From: Ureibacillus aquaedulcis
GTDB lineage: Bacteria; Bacillota; Bacilli; Bacillales_A; Planococcaceae
NCBI RefSeq assembly: GCF_030418165.1
Contig: NZ_JAUHTQ010000014.1
Location: 1-64,000, forward strand
Direction of reading: 5' to 3'
DNA length: 64,000 bases
A program made the position numbers and the translations under genes. Shown piece by piece: positions 32,460 through 43,157 of this stretch (within the stretch, counting starts at the first letter, position 1; each line of letters opens with the position of its first letter). The notes under the pieces were generated by a model. The model ran no database searches. It had not been told where the DNA came from and saw only the letters and a list, made by a program, of their open reading frames with translations.

Positions 32460-33857
32460 CTATTTTTGTATGAAAGATAGACTATTTAGAACTTTTGCTG
32501 CTGTATTTTTTCCATTTTCAATACATGCTCCAATTCCTACACCGAAGTAGGAACTGCCCGCTATATAAAGATTTGGATATTTTGAATTTAGGTCGATTAA
32601 TAGTGTATCCAATGCTTCCTTATGAGCTAAATCATATCTCGGCATCATTTCTATCCATCTTGCTACATTAACGACAACCGGTTTTTCCTGGATATCAAGA
32701 CTCAGCTTCACATCTTCCAATGCTACTTCCGTCAATTCTTCATCCGACATCGCCGCCAACTCTTCATATCGGGGATTTGTATTCTTATAGAATAATCTTA
32801 CGAGCAAATTTCCACTGGCAGAAGTATGCTTCCATTTACGGCTTGTCCAGGTTGAAGCATTACAAACTAGATCGCTATTATGCGAAACGATAAAACCTGT
32901 TCCGTCAGCAGGCAAAATGGAATCGGGAAGGTCAAATCCCAAATAGATCGTCAGGGCTGAGGCATTCGTAAACTTACTTAAGTTTAAATCCATCTCCTCA
33001 TCCTTTAAAACATTTCGAACAACGTTATTAGGAACTGCCAATACGACCACATCCGCTTGAACCGTCTCCCCATTGGCAAAAGTTACTTCGTAGAGGATTC
33101 CATTTTTCTTCACACTTGCAGTTTCGGTATTTTTGTAAAATTCAACTTCAGGAAGAAGCTCCTCAAGACGATTAATTAAAGCGGAAAGCCCATTTCGAAA
33201 TGATATGAATTTTTTATTGGCCGCCTTATCAAATTGCTCCTTGTTCGCTTCAAAACCTTTCATAATGCTGCCATAGTTATTTTTGTAGTCAACTAGATAA
33301 GGTAATGTGGATGCAAGCGACAACTGATATAAATCGCCGGAGTATACACCGGCAAGGACCGGGGCAATTTGCTTCTCAACAATCTCTTTTCCTAAAAAGA
33401 ACTCCAGAAAGTCGCCTATCGAACTTTCTTTTGTAAACTGTTCATTAGGGATTTCCGCATCCTTTAATACGCGAGCCTTTCCTTCTTCCGAAATTAAAGT
33501 GCTTGCCTGCAGAGATTCCATACTCATCGGAATACCAAATGTAGATCCTGCAGGAATTGCATGCAGCTCATTATTTGTATGGATATACGAAATTCCTGTT
33601 TCGTTATAAACCAATTCCGAATCAAAATCGAGTTCCTTGACTAATTCCAGAACATTCGGGTGACGCGCAACAATCGAATCTGCACCCGATTCCATAATAA
33701 AACCGGATTCATGCACCGTATGCATTTTCCCGCCTAGATGCTCATTTTTTTCGGCTAGTATGTACCGAATCTGCTCATCACCGGGAGCTTGGCGTTTTAA
33801 ATAATGCAATGTGCATAGCCCCGTGATTCCCCCACCAACAACAACTACTGTTTTCAT
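32460..33857 (-). CDS. cgoX: Coproporphyrinogen III oxidase (HemY/CgoX type)
   Basis: 465 residues. FAD-binding Rossmann motif VVVGGGITGLCTLHYL at the N-terminus, then EKNEHLGGKMHT, SLASTLPYLVDYKNNYGSIMKGF and the C-terminal LYIAGSSYFGVGIGACIENGK, typical of the Gram-positive oxygen-dependent enzyme in the coproporphyrin-dependent haem pathway. hemE and hemH are not adjacent here, unlike B. subtilis hemEHY. Older name hemY. Confidence 0.93.
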   Translation of the reverse strand: MKTVVVVGGGITGLCTLHYLKRQAPGDEQIRYILAEKNEHLGGKMHTVHESGFIMESGADSIVARHPNVLELVKELDFDSELVYNETGISYIHTNNELHAIPAGSTFGIPMSMESLQASTLISEEGKARVLKDAEIPNEQFTKESSIGDFLEFFLGKEIVEKQIAPVLAGVYSGDLYQLSLASTLPYLVDYKNNYGSIMKGFEANKEQFDKAANKKFISFRNGLSALINRLEELLPEVEFYKNTETASVKKNGILYEVTFANGETVQADVVVLAVPNNVVRNVLKDEEMDLNLSKFTNASALTIYLGFDLPDSILPADGTGFIVSHNSDLVCNASTWTSRKWKHTSASGNLLVRLFYKNTNPRYEELAAMSDEELTEVALEDVKLSLDIQEKPVVVNVARWIEMMPRYDLAHKEALDTLLIDLNSKYPNLYIAGSSYFGVGIGACIENGKNTAAKVLNSLSFIQK

Positions 33858-33990
33858 AAAGACACTCCTAATCGTTCATCTATCTGCCTCTAGTATAAAC
33901 GTTTTTCCGCAAAAGTACCTGTGAGTTGTTTTACAAAACTCGTACAAGAATAGAACAATTTTATGAAAAAAACCTGAATTAAAAGAGTAA

Positions 33991-34863
33991 TTAGTCAAAC
34001 TTTTGCATCTGGTGACTGGCTGCGTTACGCCACTTGGCCGCTTCTTTTCGATTTTTGGGAACGTCGATGCCGAGTTCATAGATGCTGGCAATATTCAGCT
34101 TTGATTGATAATCGCCAAGTAATGAAGCCCTTTTGTAATAATTCAGAGCCTTTTTTCCATTTCGGGGTACACCTATACCATTCTCATATAAAAAACCTAA
34201 ATTATAGATGGAGTCGATATGATGGGTTTGCGCTGCTTTTTCAAACCATTCCAACGCTTGCCCGATATTCTTCTCTTGCCCAAGCAGCCCCTCCAGATAA
34301 ATCGTACCAACTCGATACTGTGCGTCCTCATACCCTCCTGTTGCAGATTTTAGATAATAGTGAAAGGCCATGGACTCATCGGGTTCCATGCCAATTCCCT
34401 GCTCATACATGATCCCTAAAGTAAACATTGCCTCCACTACACCTTGGGAAGCAGCAATTTCGAACCAATATAGTGCTTTACTTGCATCTACAGCTACACC
34501 TTCACCATTTAAGTACATATCCGCAAGATTATTGGCACTATCAGCATGACCCTTTTGGGCGGCACTTTTATAGTATAAAAAGGCTTTTTCGTAGTTTTCT
34601 TCAGTACCAAGCCCTTCAAAATAACAATTACCCAATTCGAACATGGCAACTGTATTGTCTAGAAGTACAGCTTCCTTCAGCCAATGTACCGAATCGCTAA
34701 ATTTATCCATAGCCCGGTAAATATAGGCAATCTCAAGCATGGCATTGCCATCGCCTTCCAAAGCTAGGATAAATATATCCAGGGCTTCTTTTACTTCTTC
34801 AGCATCAAAAATTTCGCTATGGTCATTCAGTAATTCTTCAAATAATTCGCGGTCATAAAGCAT
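33991..34863 (-). CDS. Sel1-repeat protein
   Basis: 290 residues built from about six 36-residue Sel1/TPR-like repeats, each with the pattern A-x2-LG-x2-Y-x2-G-x-G-V-x2-D (for example MFELGNCYFEGLGTEENYEK, NNLADMYLNGEGVAVD, MFTLGIMYEQGIGMEPDESM). No signal peptide, so a cytoplasmic interaction scaffold. Start at 34863 chosen for AAAGGTGA upstream. Function unknown; Sel1 proteins usually bind partner proteins. Confidence 0.88.
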   Translation of the reverse strand: MLYDRELFEELLNDHSEIFDAEEVKEALDIFILALEGDGNAMLEIAYIYRAMDKFSDSVHWLKEAVLLDNTVAMFELGNCYFEGLGTEENYEKAFLYYKSAAQKGHADSANNLADMYLNGEGVAVDASKALYWFEIAASQGVVEAMFTLGIMYEQGIGMEPDESMAFHYYLKSATGGYEDAQYRVGTIYLEGLLGQEKNIGQALEWFEKAAQTHHIDSIYNLGFLYENGIGVPRNGKKALNYYKRASLLGDYQSKLNIASIYELGIDVPKNRKEAAKWRNAASHQMQKFD

Positions 34864-34908
34864 GGGACTCTTCACCTTTATCAATGTTTTTTAAAAAACT
34901 GATCATTA

Positions 34909-35793
34909 TTATTTTTCTTTAAAATATTCAACTAAATACTCTTTAAACTGCACCGCGGCAGGGGATAAGTAACGGCCAACAGCCCAAGAAACTCCGATCT
35001 TCCGCTCACAAATCGGTTCACTTACCCGGATTTTACATACGTTATACTCATTTAATCCTTTTATATTGGGAATAAGGGAAACACCTAAACCAGCCCCAAC
35101 AAATCCGGCAACGGTATGCATTTCTTCAGCAGCAAATGCGATATTTGTTGTTATTCCGGCTTCCTTAAAAAATTTATCCACAATCTGACGCAGCGCATTT
35201 CCCCGTTTGATGGAGATGAATGGTTCATCCTTTATTTCCTCGAGCTTGATTGTTTCTCGATTGGCAAATCGATGGTTTTTCGGCACTATCACAAATAGCT
35301 CCTCACTCCATAATTCAACCCATTCGATATCGATCGTTTTTGACTCGATACGCTGAGATAAACATAAATCGACCTGTCCTTCTTCAAGCCATTTTAAAAG
35401 ATTATAGGAAGCAGCTTGCGTTAGTGTAAATTTCATATTGGGATATTTTTCGGGAACATGGGCCATTAACTCCGGCACTACTTCCATTCCGAGTGTATGA
35501 ATAAAACCAAAAGCCACATCACCATAACCAGGCATTACGAGACTACTGATTTCAACTTTCGCTTTTTCAAATTCATGTAAAATTGCATTGACACTTACAA
35601 GAAAGAGTTTTCCATATCGGTTTAAACTAATTGAGCGTCCTTGTCTATCAAACAAAGGTACACCAATCTCTTGTTCGATATTGGAAATCGACTTGCTGAG
35701 GGCTGGCTGCGAAATATTTAACTGCTCCGCTGCATGTGTCATATGCTGCATTTCTGCAACGATTTTAAAATATTCAAGCTGTTGGATTTCCAT
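34909..35793 (-). CDS. LysR-family transcription regulator
   Basis: 294 residues. N-terminal winged HTH (MEIQQLEYFKIVAEMQHMTH, then AAEQLNISQPALSKSISNIE) and a C-terminal substrate-binding domain (WLEEGQVDLCLSQRIES, GFVGAGLGVSLIPNIKGL). It diverges from the esterase gene with a 193-bp gap, the usual layout for a LysR regulator and its target. Effector not predictable. Confidence 0.92.
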   Translation of the reverse strand: MEIQQLEYFKIVAEMQHMTHAAEQLNISQPALSKSISNIEQEIGVPLFDRQGRSISLNRYGKLFLVSVNAILHEFEKAKVEISSLVMPGYGDVAFGFIHTLGMEVVPELMAHVPEKYPNMKFTLTQAASYNLLKWLEEGQVDLCLSQRIESKTIDIEWVELWSEELFVIVPKNHRFANRETIKLEEIKDEPFISIKRGNALRQIVDKFFKEAGITTNIAFAAEEMHTVAGFVGAGLGVSLIPNIKGLNEYNVCKIRVSEPICERKIGVSWAVGRYLSPAAVQFKEYLVEYFKEK

Positions 35794-35986
35794 TTTATAC
35801 TCCTCTTCAAATGATAACTATTTGGAATGATAATGATAAAAACAATAAATTGTACTTATGTATTGATAATTCTATAATAAGCTTAGACATAAAGTTTGCA
35901 TATCAAATTTAAATAAGAAAAACAATAGTTTATATAAAAAGTTCGAATGTCTGTCACATCTAATTACTTAAAGGGGCCAATTAAAA

Positions 35987-36760
35987 ATGAAAATCATTCC
36001 TCCGAAACCATTTATGATTGAAAAAGGTAATCGCGCTGTACTTCTACTTCATGGTTTTACTGGAAATACAAACGACGTGAAACGTTTGGGCAGATATTTA
36101 GCTGAACGTAACTACACGGTACATGCACCATTGTATAAAGGTCATGGCGGTGACCCTGTGACACTTATTCAAACAAATCCTGTTGAATGGTGGAACAGTG
36201 TACTGGAAGGTTATGATGAACTAAAAAACAGAGGCTATGACGAAATCGCAGTTGCAGGTGTTTCACTTGGTGGGATTTTCTCTTTAAAACTTGGAGAAGA
36301 ACGTCCTACAAAAGCAATTGTTGCAATGTCTGCTCCTGCATTAGCAAAAAGTATCGATAGCTTGCAAGAGCGAATTATCGATTATACGATAAAATATAAA
36401 AAATTAGCCGGCACATTTGACGAACAATCCGATCATCCTTTAGAAATTGCCGAAAAATACCGTATGCCTGCATTAGAATATCTACAAGGCATGATCAACG
36501 AGACTAGTGAAAAGCTTCAAACAATTCAAACACCAGTTCACATTTTACGTGGGCTACGTGATGATGATTATTACTGCGAAAGCGCAGATTTAATATACAA
36601 TTCCGTAAAATCTCGCATTAAGTCTGTTAAAAGTTTTATCAACTCTGGTCATATTTTAACACTTGACCAAGAAAAAGAGCTTGTTTTCGAGGAAATTTTC
36701 CGTTTCTTCGAAGGACTTAAATGGAATGAAGAGAAAATGAATATTTCTCAAATATCTTGA
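35987..36760 (+). CDS. Carboxylesterase, alpha/beta hydrolase (Est30-like)
   Basis: 257 residues, cytosolic. Oxyanion region LLLHGFTGNTNDVK, nucleophile elbow GVSLGG (Ser near residue 94), acid in LRGLRDDDYY, and His in SGHILTLDQE: a full triad. Resembles Geobacillus Est30, a short-chain monoacyl esterase. AAGGGG lies 8-10 nt before the ATG. A strong terminator follows. Possibly controlled by the divergent LysR protein. Confidence 0.88.
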   Translation: MKIIPPKPFMIEKGNRAVLLLHGFTGNTNDVKRLGRYLAERNYTVHAPLYKGHGGDPVTLIQTNPVEWWNSVLEGYDELKNRGYDEIAVAGVSLGGIFSLKLGEERPTKAIVAMSAPALAKSIDSLQERIIDYTIKYKKLAGTFDEQSDHPLEIAEKYRMPALEYLQGMINETSEKLQTIQTPVHILRGLRDDDYYCESADLIYNSVKSRIKSVKSFINSGHILTLDQEKELVFEEIFRFFEGLKWNEEKMNISQIS

Positions 36761-36886
36761 TATAAAATTTGAGATACTTGGTTATATTATTAATGTATCC
36801 CCTAGCAAATTTTTGCGGTAACCCAAAACTGCAAATTCCCCAATTTGCTATAAAATATATGTCCATGTGACATACATCCCTTTAAA

Positions 36887-36937
36887 ACAAGCTACGTTTA
36901 AGATTCCCCGTCTTAAACAAAGTAGCTTGTTTTTTTA
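36887..36937 (+). terminator. Terminator of the esterase gene
   Basis: Stem ACAAGCTAC / GTAGCTTGT with an inner TTTAAGA/TCTTAAA stem and seven Ts on the plus strand. Confidence 0.9.
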
Positions 36938-36963
36938 TTTTCAATGCACTTCTTCCCAAAGCT

Positions 36964-38145
36964 TTACTCGGATGGAGACCTATCAATTTTCCCGTAAACT
37001 CCTCCCCCACCAACTGTAATCCCTAATTTACCCGTTCTCGCTAAATGAATATTGTTGGCTAGTTTTTCCGGTATTATTTCCTTTAGATCTTCCAGCGATG
37101 CACCGTGCAATATATTCATTTCCGTACCAAATGCATCCAACAGTTTCGTCATCGTTTTCGGTCCGATTCCAGGGATAAAATCCAGTGGTACTTGATGAAT
37201 ATAGGGTGGCCTTTCTACTTCTTGCAATGGTGCATCCGTTAATTCAGCAATCCGCTTGGCTACACCTTTGATGAGATGTTCTTTCCCACAGTATGGACAA
37301 CGCGTATGACCCTCTTCCTCAATTTGTTCTCCGCAATCAGCACATACTGTTTCGTGGTACTTTCCAAGCAGCGGGTTTAAGCCATAATTTGCGCCAAAAG
37401 CTCTTCCTTCTTCTTTGTGAAGCGCTTTTTTTAACTCCTCAAAATTGGCATCAGCTACATTTATTTTTTGATATTCGCGAGCCAGCTTTCCAAGTGAATG
37501 GGCATCCGAGTTCGTTACAAATGTATAGGGTGCGAGTTCACTCATCCCTTTCACCATATACGTGTCCGAACTTAAGCCCAATTCAATCCCATCAATCAAT
37601 TGTGGATCAAACACTTCACTCAAGCTTTTCTTTACACCTTTTCCGTAAAGGCTTTTAAAAGGTGTAAAGACATGAGCGGGAATGAATAGTCCACCCAATT
37701 CATTTACCTTTTGCTGCAAAGTCCGGCCATTACAGTAAATTCGCTGTGAGCTTAGGTGAATATTTTTTTGCTTTGTACTCATCCACAACGAAAATTCCCG
37801 CATCTTTTCAATCGTCTTGAAGTAAGCCAGTACATGAATTGGCCCGTGGCAATTTTCATCATAAATTTCTATTTCCGAACCAGGAATCAGTGTTGTTTTT
37901 TCGTAACGGATACCACCATCCGGAATTTCTTGTGCTTTCCCTTCACGAATCAATTGTTCCATCTCATCCAATACTTCCGGCGAATGACAATCAATAATGC
38001 CGATTAAATCTAAACCCTTCCTCGAGGTAGCCGTTTCCAGTATATTTTTTAGCGTTAAGTTTTTGCTGCCTGTAATTTTAACCGCTCTCCCCTTTTCAGT
38101 ACGCCCAATATGTATATGTAAATCAGCGTAAATCTCTTTTAGCAT
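36964..38145 (-). CDS. Endonuclease Q-family PHP protein
   Basis: 393 residues. N-terminal PHP metal site (YADLHIHIGR, GIIDCHSPE, PGSEIEIYDEN, THVLAYF-type HVLAYF), SDAHSLGKLAREY, then a four-Cys zinc ribbon (CADCG and CPYCG, about 270-290) and a helix-hairpin-helix region (FIPGIGPKTMTKLL). This matches TIGR00375/EndoQ, which nicks DNA 5' to deaminated bases such as uracil and hypoxanthine and occurs in some Bacilli and Thermococcales. Stand-alone gene. Confidence 0.85.
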   Translation of the reverse strand: MLKEIYADLHIHIGRTEKGRAVKITGSKNLTLKNILETATSRKGLDLIGIIDCHSPEVLDEMEQLIREGKAQEIPDGGIRYEKTTLIPGSEIEIYDENCHGPIHVLAYFKTIEKMREFSLWMSTKQKNIHLSSQRIYCNGRTLQQKVNELGGLFIPAHVFTPFKSLYGKGVKKSLSEVFDPQLIDGIELGLSSDTYMVKGMSELAPYTFVTNSDAHSLGKLAREYQKINVADANFEELKKALHKEEGRAFGANYGLNPLLGKYHETVCADCGEQIEEEGHTRCPYCGKEHLIKGVAKRIAELTDAPLQEVERPPYIHQVPLDFIPGIGPKTMTKLLDAFGTEMNILHGASLEDLKEIIPEKLANNIHLARTGKLGITVGGGGVYGKIDRSPSE

Positions 38146-38365
38146 GATGACCACTTCCTTACTATTTTCTATATAGAAAGATTACCCCAAATCATGTTCT
38201 TTGTTGCAACTTAAAATACATCAACTGCGCTTTTGTTTCAATTTTGTAAATTTTAAATAAACCCTATCATATCGGAACATTATTATGTTAATTTAATTTT
38301 TGTATGCAAAACTAAACTCAGTAATCCATTCATTACACAGTGTTGCACATAGTAGGAGGCATCAA

Positions 38366-40327
38366 GTGAAGACGATTAAAGCGAAATTAATCTTAATATT
38401 ACTTTCTTTAACCATTCTCCCCTTAATTTTAATAACTACGATTATTTTCTTCGTAACCGGTAAGGGCTATTCGGATTTAACAGAAAACCAACAAGAAAAA
38501 ATGATACATAATGTCCAGAGTGAATTAGATAATGTCTCTCGCAATCTGTTGGATCTAACAAATTCTTACTCACAAAACGAACAACTTATTTCCAGCTACC
38601 AATCAGGTAATCGAGCCCGGCTGTTAACGACAGTTAATGGTGTTTTTCCTCGTTTACAGGAGGAACATGATGTATCCGTTTTTGAATTTGGCGATCAAAG
38701 CGGAGTCGTATTTTTGCGCGGACATAATCCCCAAAAACATGGAGATGACAAAAGTGATTTACAAGCCATTCAAGCAGCCCTAAATGGACAATCGATTTCC
38801 GGTTTTGAAGTCGGTCAAAGCGGGCTTTCCGTTAGGGCCTTTGCACCATTATTAGCAGGCAGTACAGTAGTGGGCACACTACAAACAAGTGTTGAAAGCA
38901 CATTCTTGGAACAGTTAAGCGAACAGTTGGATGGTGTAACCATTACTTTATACGATAAGGAAGGAAGTACAATCTATTCTTCCAATCCATCAGGCCAAGG
39001 TTTAACACTTTCGGAAGATACATTGGCACAGATAGGTAACGGTAAGGTGTCTACATTGAAACAGAAAAATACAATGGAATCGATTCTGCCAATGTACGAT
39101 CCAACTGGCAGTCAAATTATCGGAGGCATTGGTGTAAAGCAGGACATTTCAATCATTCAACAGGTTCAAGGCCACCTTTTGTTCATTGCTACCCTCGTCC
39201 TAGTTGGAACAATACTTACCGTTCTTATAATAGCAGTCTTCTTTAGCAGATCGATTTCTAAGCCAATTGTTCATCTTGCCGTTTCATTGGATGAACTTTC
39301 GCACGGCAACTTACAAATTAAAACTGAACAAAGCACGAGAAAAGACGAGCTTGGCCAGTTGTTAAATTCCATGCATGTCATGAAAAATACACTTTATGAA
39401 ACGATTTTAAAGGTATCCCAATCATCTCTTGATGTTGCGAAACAAAGTACTGAACTAAAAGAAGCAACAGACGGTATCCAAGCAGGGTCACAGCAAATGG
39501 CATCGACCATGACAGAAATCTCGGTTAGTTCGGAAAATCAGGCAAATACGATTTCCGACTTAGCTTCAAATGCAACCGATTTCTCAATGATTATGGAAGA
39601 AACACGCCATAAAGGATATGAAATAAATAATTCAACAAAGGCTGTTCTTCTATTAACTGCTGAAGGAAAAGAAAAAATGCACACCTCAGATGAGCAGATG
39701 GACAAGATTGATCGGGTTATGAAAGAAGCAGTCCTTAAAATGAATGGCCTGGAAAACCAGACGAAGGAAATTTCAAAATTGGTATTAATGATTGAAGCAA
39801 TCGCTAATCAAACAAACCTGCTTGCATTAAATGCTGCAATAGAGGCAAGTCGAGCCGGAGAGCATGGTAAAGGTTTTGCAGTAGTTGCAGAAGAGGTTAG
39901 AAAACTGGCCGAACAGGTTTCAGATTCAGTCAAGGATATCACAAAGATTGTTACCTCTATTCAAGTAGAAACAAATCTTGTGGAATCATCACTTGAAATT
40001 GGCTATAAAGAGGTTCAGCAAGGTTCTTCCCTTATTCAATCTACAGGAGAAACATTCAACAAAATTCACACTTCAATTTCAAGTATGGTTGAAAGTATAG
40101 GCAACATCACAAGTAATTTAGATGATAATGTCAATCTTACGAAACAAATGCATTATTCCATTGAGCAAATCGCTTCAGTTTCGGAGGAGACGGCAGCAGC
40201 AGTGGAACAAACAGCTGCAACAACACAGGAGTTCAACAGTTCTATCGATGAAATCTCAAGTAGCACTGAGCAACTTACCTTACTTGCAGATGAATTAAAA
40301 GTTTTAGTCCACCATTTCAAACTATAA
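38366..40327 (+). CDS. Methyl-accepting chemotaxis protein with sCache-like sensor
   Basis: 653 residues from the GTG at 38366 with TAGGAGG upstream; the frame opens earlier without a ribosome site. Helix 1 ([23 protein letters not shown]), extracellular single-Cache domain (about 35-265), helix 2 ([23 protein letters not shown]), HAMP, and a cytoplasmic coiled coil with the hairpin [20 protein letters not shown] and [15 protein letters not shown]. The sensor domain resembles those of redox or small-molecule receptors, but the ligand is not predictable. Confidence 0.93.
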   Translation: MKTIKAKLILILLSLTILPLILITTIIFFVTGKGYSDLTENQQEKMIHNVQSELDNVSRNLLDLTNSYSQNEQLISSYQSGNRARLLTTVNGVFPRLQEEHDVSVFEFGDQSGVVFLRGHNPQKHGDDKSDLQAIQAALNGQSISGFEVGQSGLSVRAFAPLLAGSTVVGTLQTSVESTFLEQLSEQLDGVTITLYDKEGSTIYSSNPSGQGLTLSEDTLAQIGNGKVSTLKQKNTMESILPMYDPTGSQIIGGIGVKQDISIIQQVQGHLLFIATLVLVGTILTVLIIAVFFSRSISKPIVHLAVSLDELSHGNLQIKTEQSTRKDELGQLLNSMHVMKNTLYETILKVSQSSLDVAKQSTELKEATDGIQAGSQQMASTMTEISVSSENQANTISDLASNATDFSMIMEETRHKGYEINNSTKAVLLLTAEGKEKMHTSDEQMDKIDRVMKEAVLKMNGLENQTKEISKLVLMIEAIANQTNLLALNAAIEASRAGEHGKGFAVVAEEVRKLAEQVSDSVKDITKIVTSIQVETNLVESSLEIGYKEVQQGSSLIQSTGETFNKIHTSISSMVESIGNITSNLDDNVNLTKQMHYSIEQIASVSEETAAAVEQTAATTQEFNSSIDEISSSTEQLTLLADELKVLVHHFKL

Positions 40328-40380
40328 TTCCGACACCTGCAGTTGGCTTGAGAGCTAGCTCCAAAGCGATAGAGGGACAA

Positions 40381-40420
40381 AAAGGAGGGGACTCGGTATT
40401 CGAGGCCACTCCTTCTTTTC
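40381..40420. terminator. Bidirectional terminator between MCP and DUF423 gene
   Basis: Arms AAGGAG..CTCG / CGAG..CTCCTT with T runs on both strands (TTCTTTTC plus; TTTTT minus). Confidence 0.75.
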
Positions 40421-40425
40421 GCTAG

Positions 40426-40800
40426 TTAAATCACTTCAATAAACAATAGGATCCAGCCCGCCAAAAATAACAAGCCTCCTATTGGTGTAATCGCCCCTAA
40501 CTTTTTAACTCCCGTTACAGACAAGACATACAAACTTCCTGAAAAGAAGATAACTCCCGCAAACATCAAATACCCAGCCCACGATAATAAACTAGAGCTC
40601 CCCAATAAGGCATCCATCGAAAGGATGCCCAATAGGATTAATCCTATTGCGTGGTACATTTGATATTGCACTGCTGTATTCCAAATTTGTTCATAGCGCG
40701 GCTCGGGAAATTTATCTTTTAAAGCATGGGCACCAAATGCACCAAGTACGACTCCCAAAAAGGCCAAAATTGAACCAAGTACTAATAAGACGTTCATCAT
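40426..40800 (-). CDS. ywdK: DUF423 membrane protein, YwdK-like
   Basis: 124 residues, four membrane helices. GAFGAHALKDKF near the N-terminus, YQMYHAIGLILLG and FSGSLYVLSVTGVKKLGAITPIGGLLFLAGW are the DUF423/YgdD/YwdK signature. Function unknown. AAAGGAGC precedes two consecutive ATGs. Confidence 0.92.
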   Translation of the reverse strand: MMNVLLVLGSILAFLGVVLGAFGAHALKDKFPEPRYEQIWNTAVQYQMYHAIGLILLGILSMDALLGSSSLLSWAGYLMFAGVIFFSGSLYVLSVTGVKKLGAITPIGGLLFLAGWILLFIEVI

Positions 40801-40987
40801 AAATGCTCCTTTTATGTATTTAACAATTTAACTATATAGTTTTCATTATACCTATGACAATAAAAAACACGCTATAAATAAGAGAGGAAGCCGATCTATG
40901 CAACTTTAGATCTTTAGCTGTTTTACCAGGATAGTGAGGTTAATTAAACCAACTAGAATTTAACGCGTTGAAGCGATAAACTTTCTG

Positions 40988-41016
40988 TTGATTCTGAATT
41001 ATTATACATATATAAT
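40988..41016 (+). promoter_or_regulatory. Promoter of the PTS IIC-like gene
   Basis: TTGATT (40988-40993), 17 bp, TATAAT (41011-41016), about 50 bp before the start. Confidence 0.75.
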
Positions 41017-41066
41017 TAATACCTACATAATAGAATCGAACATTCTCATAGAAAGAGGTTATACAT

Positions 41067-42104
41067 ATGAAAGACTTCTTCAGTAAACTTTTAACGGGGA
41101 TGAGTATTGCCATCGTGGTCGCCCTTATCCCCAATGCTTTACTTGGTGAAATACTAAAGCTGATCATTCCTTCTGTGCCTGCTCTACAGCATCTTTTTGA
41201 TGCAACAGTCGTTATCATGAGTATGCTGCCTCTGTTAACCGGGATTTTGGTAGGTATGCAGTTTAAACTGACTCAAATTCAAACTGCATGTGTCGGGATT
41301 GCCACTGTTATAGGAAGTGGTGCAATCATAAAAACTGCTGAGGGTCTATTTACACTAAATGGTATTGGTGTAACACTTAACTCTGGCTTAACCGCTGCTC
41401 TTGCTGTACTTTTTGTTAAACTTGTAGGCGAGAAATTGAAGGAGTATTCTATTCTTTTAATGCCGATGTTATCAGTAGTTGTGCCTGGTATGATTGGCTA
41501 CATGATCTTACCTTATGTAAAAACAAGTGCTGGTCTTGTAGGTGAAGTTGTTGCTTACCTAACAGGTCTACAGCCTGTTTTAATGGGAGCATTACTTGCT
41601 GTCATCTTTGGCGTTGTCATTATCTCACCTATTTCAACGGTTGGAATCGCTACGGTTATAATGCTGTCAGGTATTGGATCTGGCGCTGCGAATTTAGGGA
41701 TTGTTGCAGTTGGTATGGGATTATTCTTAGCAAGTCTCAAAGCAAACTCACTGGGTACTGCCTTGGCACATGTCTTGGGATCACCCAAAATTCAAATGCG
41801 AAATTTCTTTATGAAGCCAGTCATTGCAATCCCTATGTTAATATCCGCTGCCATACTCGGGGGACTTGCCGGCGTATTCAATGTTCAAGGAACCCCTTAT
41901 AGTGCAGGGTTTGGTTTATCCGGCTTAGTGGGACCGCTAAATTATATAAATTTGGCTGAGGGTGGTTGGTCTGCACCGAACATCGCCATTATGCTAAGCA
42001 TGTTCTTCATCCTTCCACTCATCCTGAACCTGATCTTTATCTATGTATTTAAGAAGAAATTGAAACTTATCAAGGACGAAGATTATAAATTAGACTTTGA
42101 ATAA
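41067..42104 (+). CDS. PTS-type sugar permease, EIIC_2 family
   Basis: 345 residues with about ten membrane segments, glycine- and alanine-rich. The signature region GVVIISPISTVGIATVIMLSG and SLKANSLGTALAHVLGSPKIQMRNF fits the stand-alone PTS_EIIC_2 (PF13303-type) family. No IIA or IIB gene lies nearby, so the usual phosphotransfer partners are absent or encoded elsewhere; members may transport without them. Good AGAGG site upstream; terminator at 42113. Confidence 0.8.
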   Translation: MKDFFSKLLTGMSIAIVVALIPNALLGEILKLIIPSVPALQHLFDATVVIMSMLPLLTGILVGMQFKLTQIQTACVGIATVIGSGAIIKTAEGLFTLNGIGVTLNSGLTAALAVLFVKLVGEKLKEYSILLMPMLSVVVPGMIGYMILPYVKTSAGLVGEVVAYLTGLQPVLMGALLAVIFGVVIISPISTVGIATVIMLSGIGSGAANLGIVAVGMGLFLASLKANSLGTALAHVLGSPKIQMRNFFMKPVIAIPMLISAAILGGLAGVFNVQGTPYSAGFGLSGLVGPLNYINLAEGGWSAPNIAIMLSMFFILPLILNLIFIYVFKKKLKLIKDEDYKLDFE

Positions 42105-42112
42105 TGATAATA

Positions 42113-42157
42113 AAAACACAACTCAGGTCCAGATTGGGGTCGAGTTGTGTTTTTTAA
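42113..42157 (+). terminator. Terminator of the PTS IIC-like gene
   Basis: Stem AAACACAACTC / GAGTTGTGTTT then T run on the plus strand. Confidence 0.88.
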
Positions 42158-42215
42158 TTATATTTTACTGATAAAAACTTGCTGGATATTAGCCTAAAAA
42201 GAAACATTCACAGAA

Positions 42216-43055
42216 TTATGCTTCTTTTTTCTCTGCTGTTGTCTTCCTTTTTCTAGTAGTCGTTTTCTTTTTCGGCGTTGATGTCTTATCAAGAGACGCT
42301 TGCAGGGCTGCCATTAGATCTGTCATGTCAGATGGAATGACCGTCTCTTTCTCGCTTACCGTCACGGTTAATTCGCCATTTTTCTTCTGCTCTATTAGTT
42401 CAATCAACGCTGTTCGATAGTCATCCTGGTATTTATCAGGCTCAAATTTTGCTGTTAATTGTTCAATCAATAACAATGCGGTGTCGAGCTCTTTTTCAGT
42501 GACTTTTTCTTCACTCGGAATATTGGGGACCTCTTCTGTACTTCGCACTTCATCAGGAAAGTGAATCGTCTCCATGACTAAAGTTTCTCCATAAACACGT
42601 ACAATTGCCAGTTGTTCCTTAGAGCGAATCGTAATCTTCGCAACGCCGATTTTCCCCGAATCACCCAATGCCTTCCGTAAAAGGGCATAGGCCTTTCCCC
42701 CTCCAGTATCCGGGGCCATGAAATAACTTCTTTCAAAATAGATTGGGTCGATCTCTTCCAGTTTCACAAACTCCATAATTTCTACTGCTTTATCTTCATT
42801 TTCTTTGCGCAGCCTTTCAAGCTCATCATCATCCAGCACAACAAACTTATTCTTTGAGTATTCATAGGCTTTGACTATATCTTCACTTTTTACTTCCTGT
42901 TCACAAACCGGACAAACCTTTTGATAATTAATTGGACTGTTGCATTCTTTATGAAGCTGCCTTAGCTTAATATCTTTATTTTCGGTTGCCGTGTGAAGCT
43001 TCACCGGTATATTGACAAGTCCAAAGCTAATACTGCCTTTCCAAACTGTATGCAA
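42216..43055 (-). CDS. ku: Ku DNA end-binding protein (NHEJ), TTG start
   Basis: 279 residues. Homodimeric ring that holds DNA ends and recruits LigD. N-terminal HTVWKGSISFGLVNIPVKLHTATE, ICPVCEQEV-like VCPVCEQEV, PIYFERSYFMAPD and DKYQDDYRTAL are family signatures; the C-terminus is a Lys/Thr-rich DNA-binding tail (KKKTTTRKRKTT). The start codon is TTG at 43055, with AGGTGA six nt upstream. It diverges from ligD with a 102-bp gap. Confidence 0.97.
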   Translation of the reverse strand: MHTVWKGSISFGLVNIPVKLHTATENKDIKLRQLHKECNSPINYQKVCPVCEQEVKSEDIVKAYEYSKNKFVVLDDDELERLRKENEDKAVEIMEFVKLEEIDPIYFERSYFMAPDTGGGKAYALLRKALGDSGKIGVAKITIRSKEQLAIVRVYGETLVMETIHFPDEVRSTEEVPNIPSEEKVTEKELDTALLLIEQLTAKFEPDKYQDDYRTALIELIEQKKNGELTVTVSEKETVIPSDMTDLMAALQASLDKTSTPKKKTTTRKRKTTAEKKEA

Positions 43056-43157
43056 ATTTCGTCACCTGCTTTTTTCTTATTATGATGATTTCTGCTGGCA
43101 ACTATGTATAACCACCGAAATAAGTTAAAAACTAACTAAAAAAGAGGTTCTGTTGAC

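Noticed and set aside
35800-35850. Fur box between LysR and esterase genes
   Set aside because: ATGATAATGATAA lacks the right-hand half of the 7-1-7 dyad and may be chance in AT-rich DNA.
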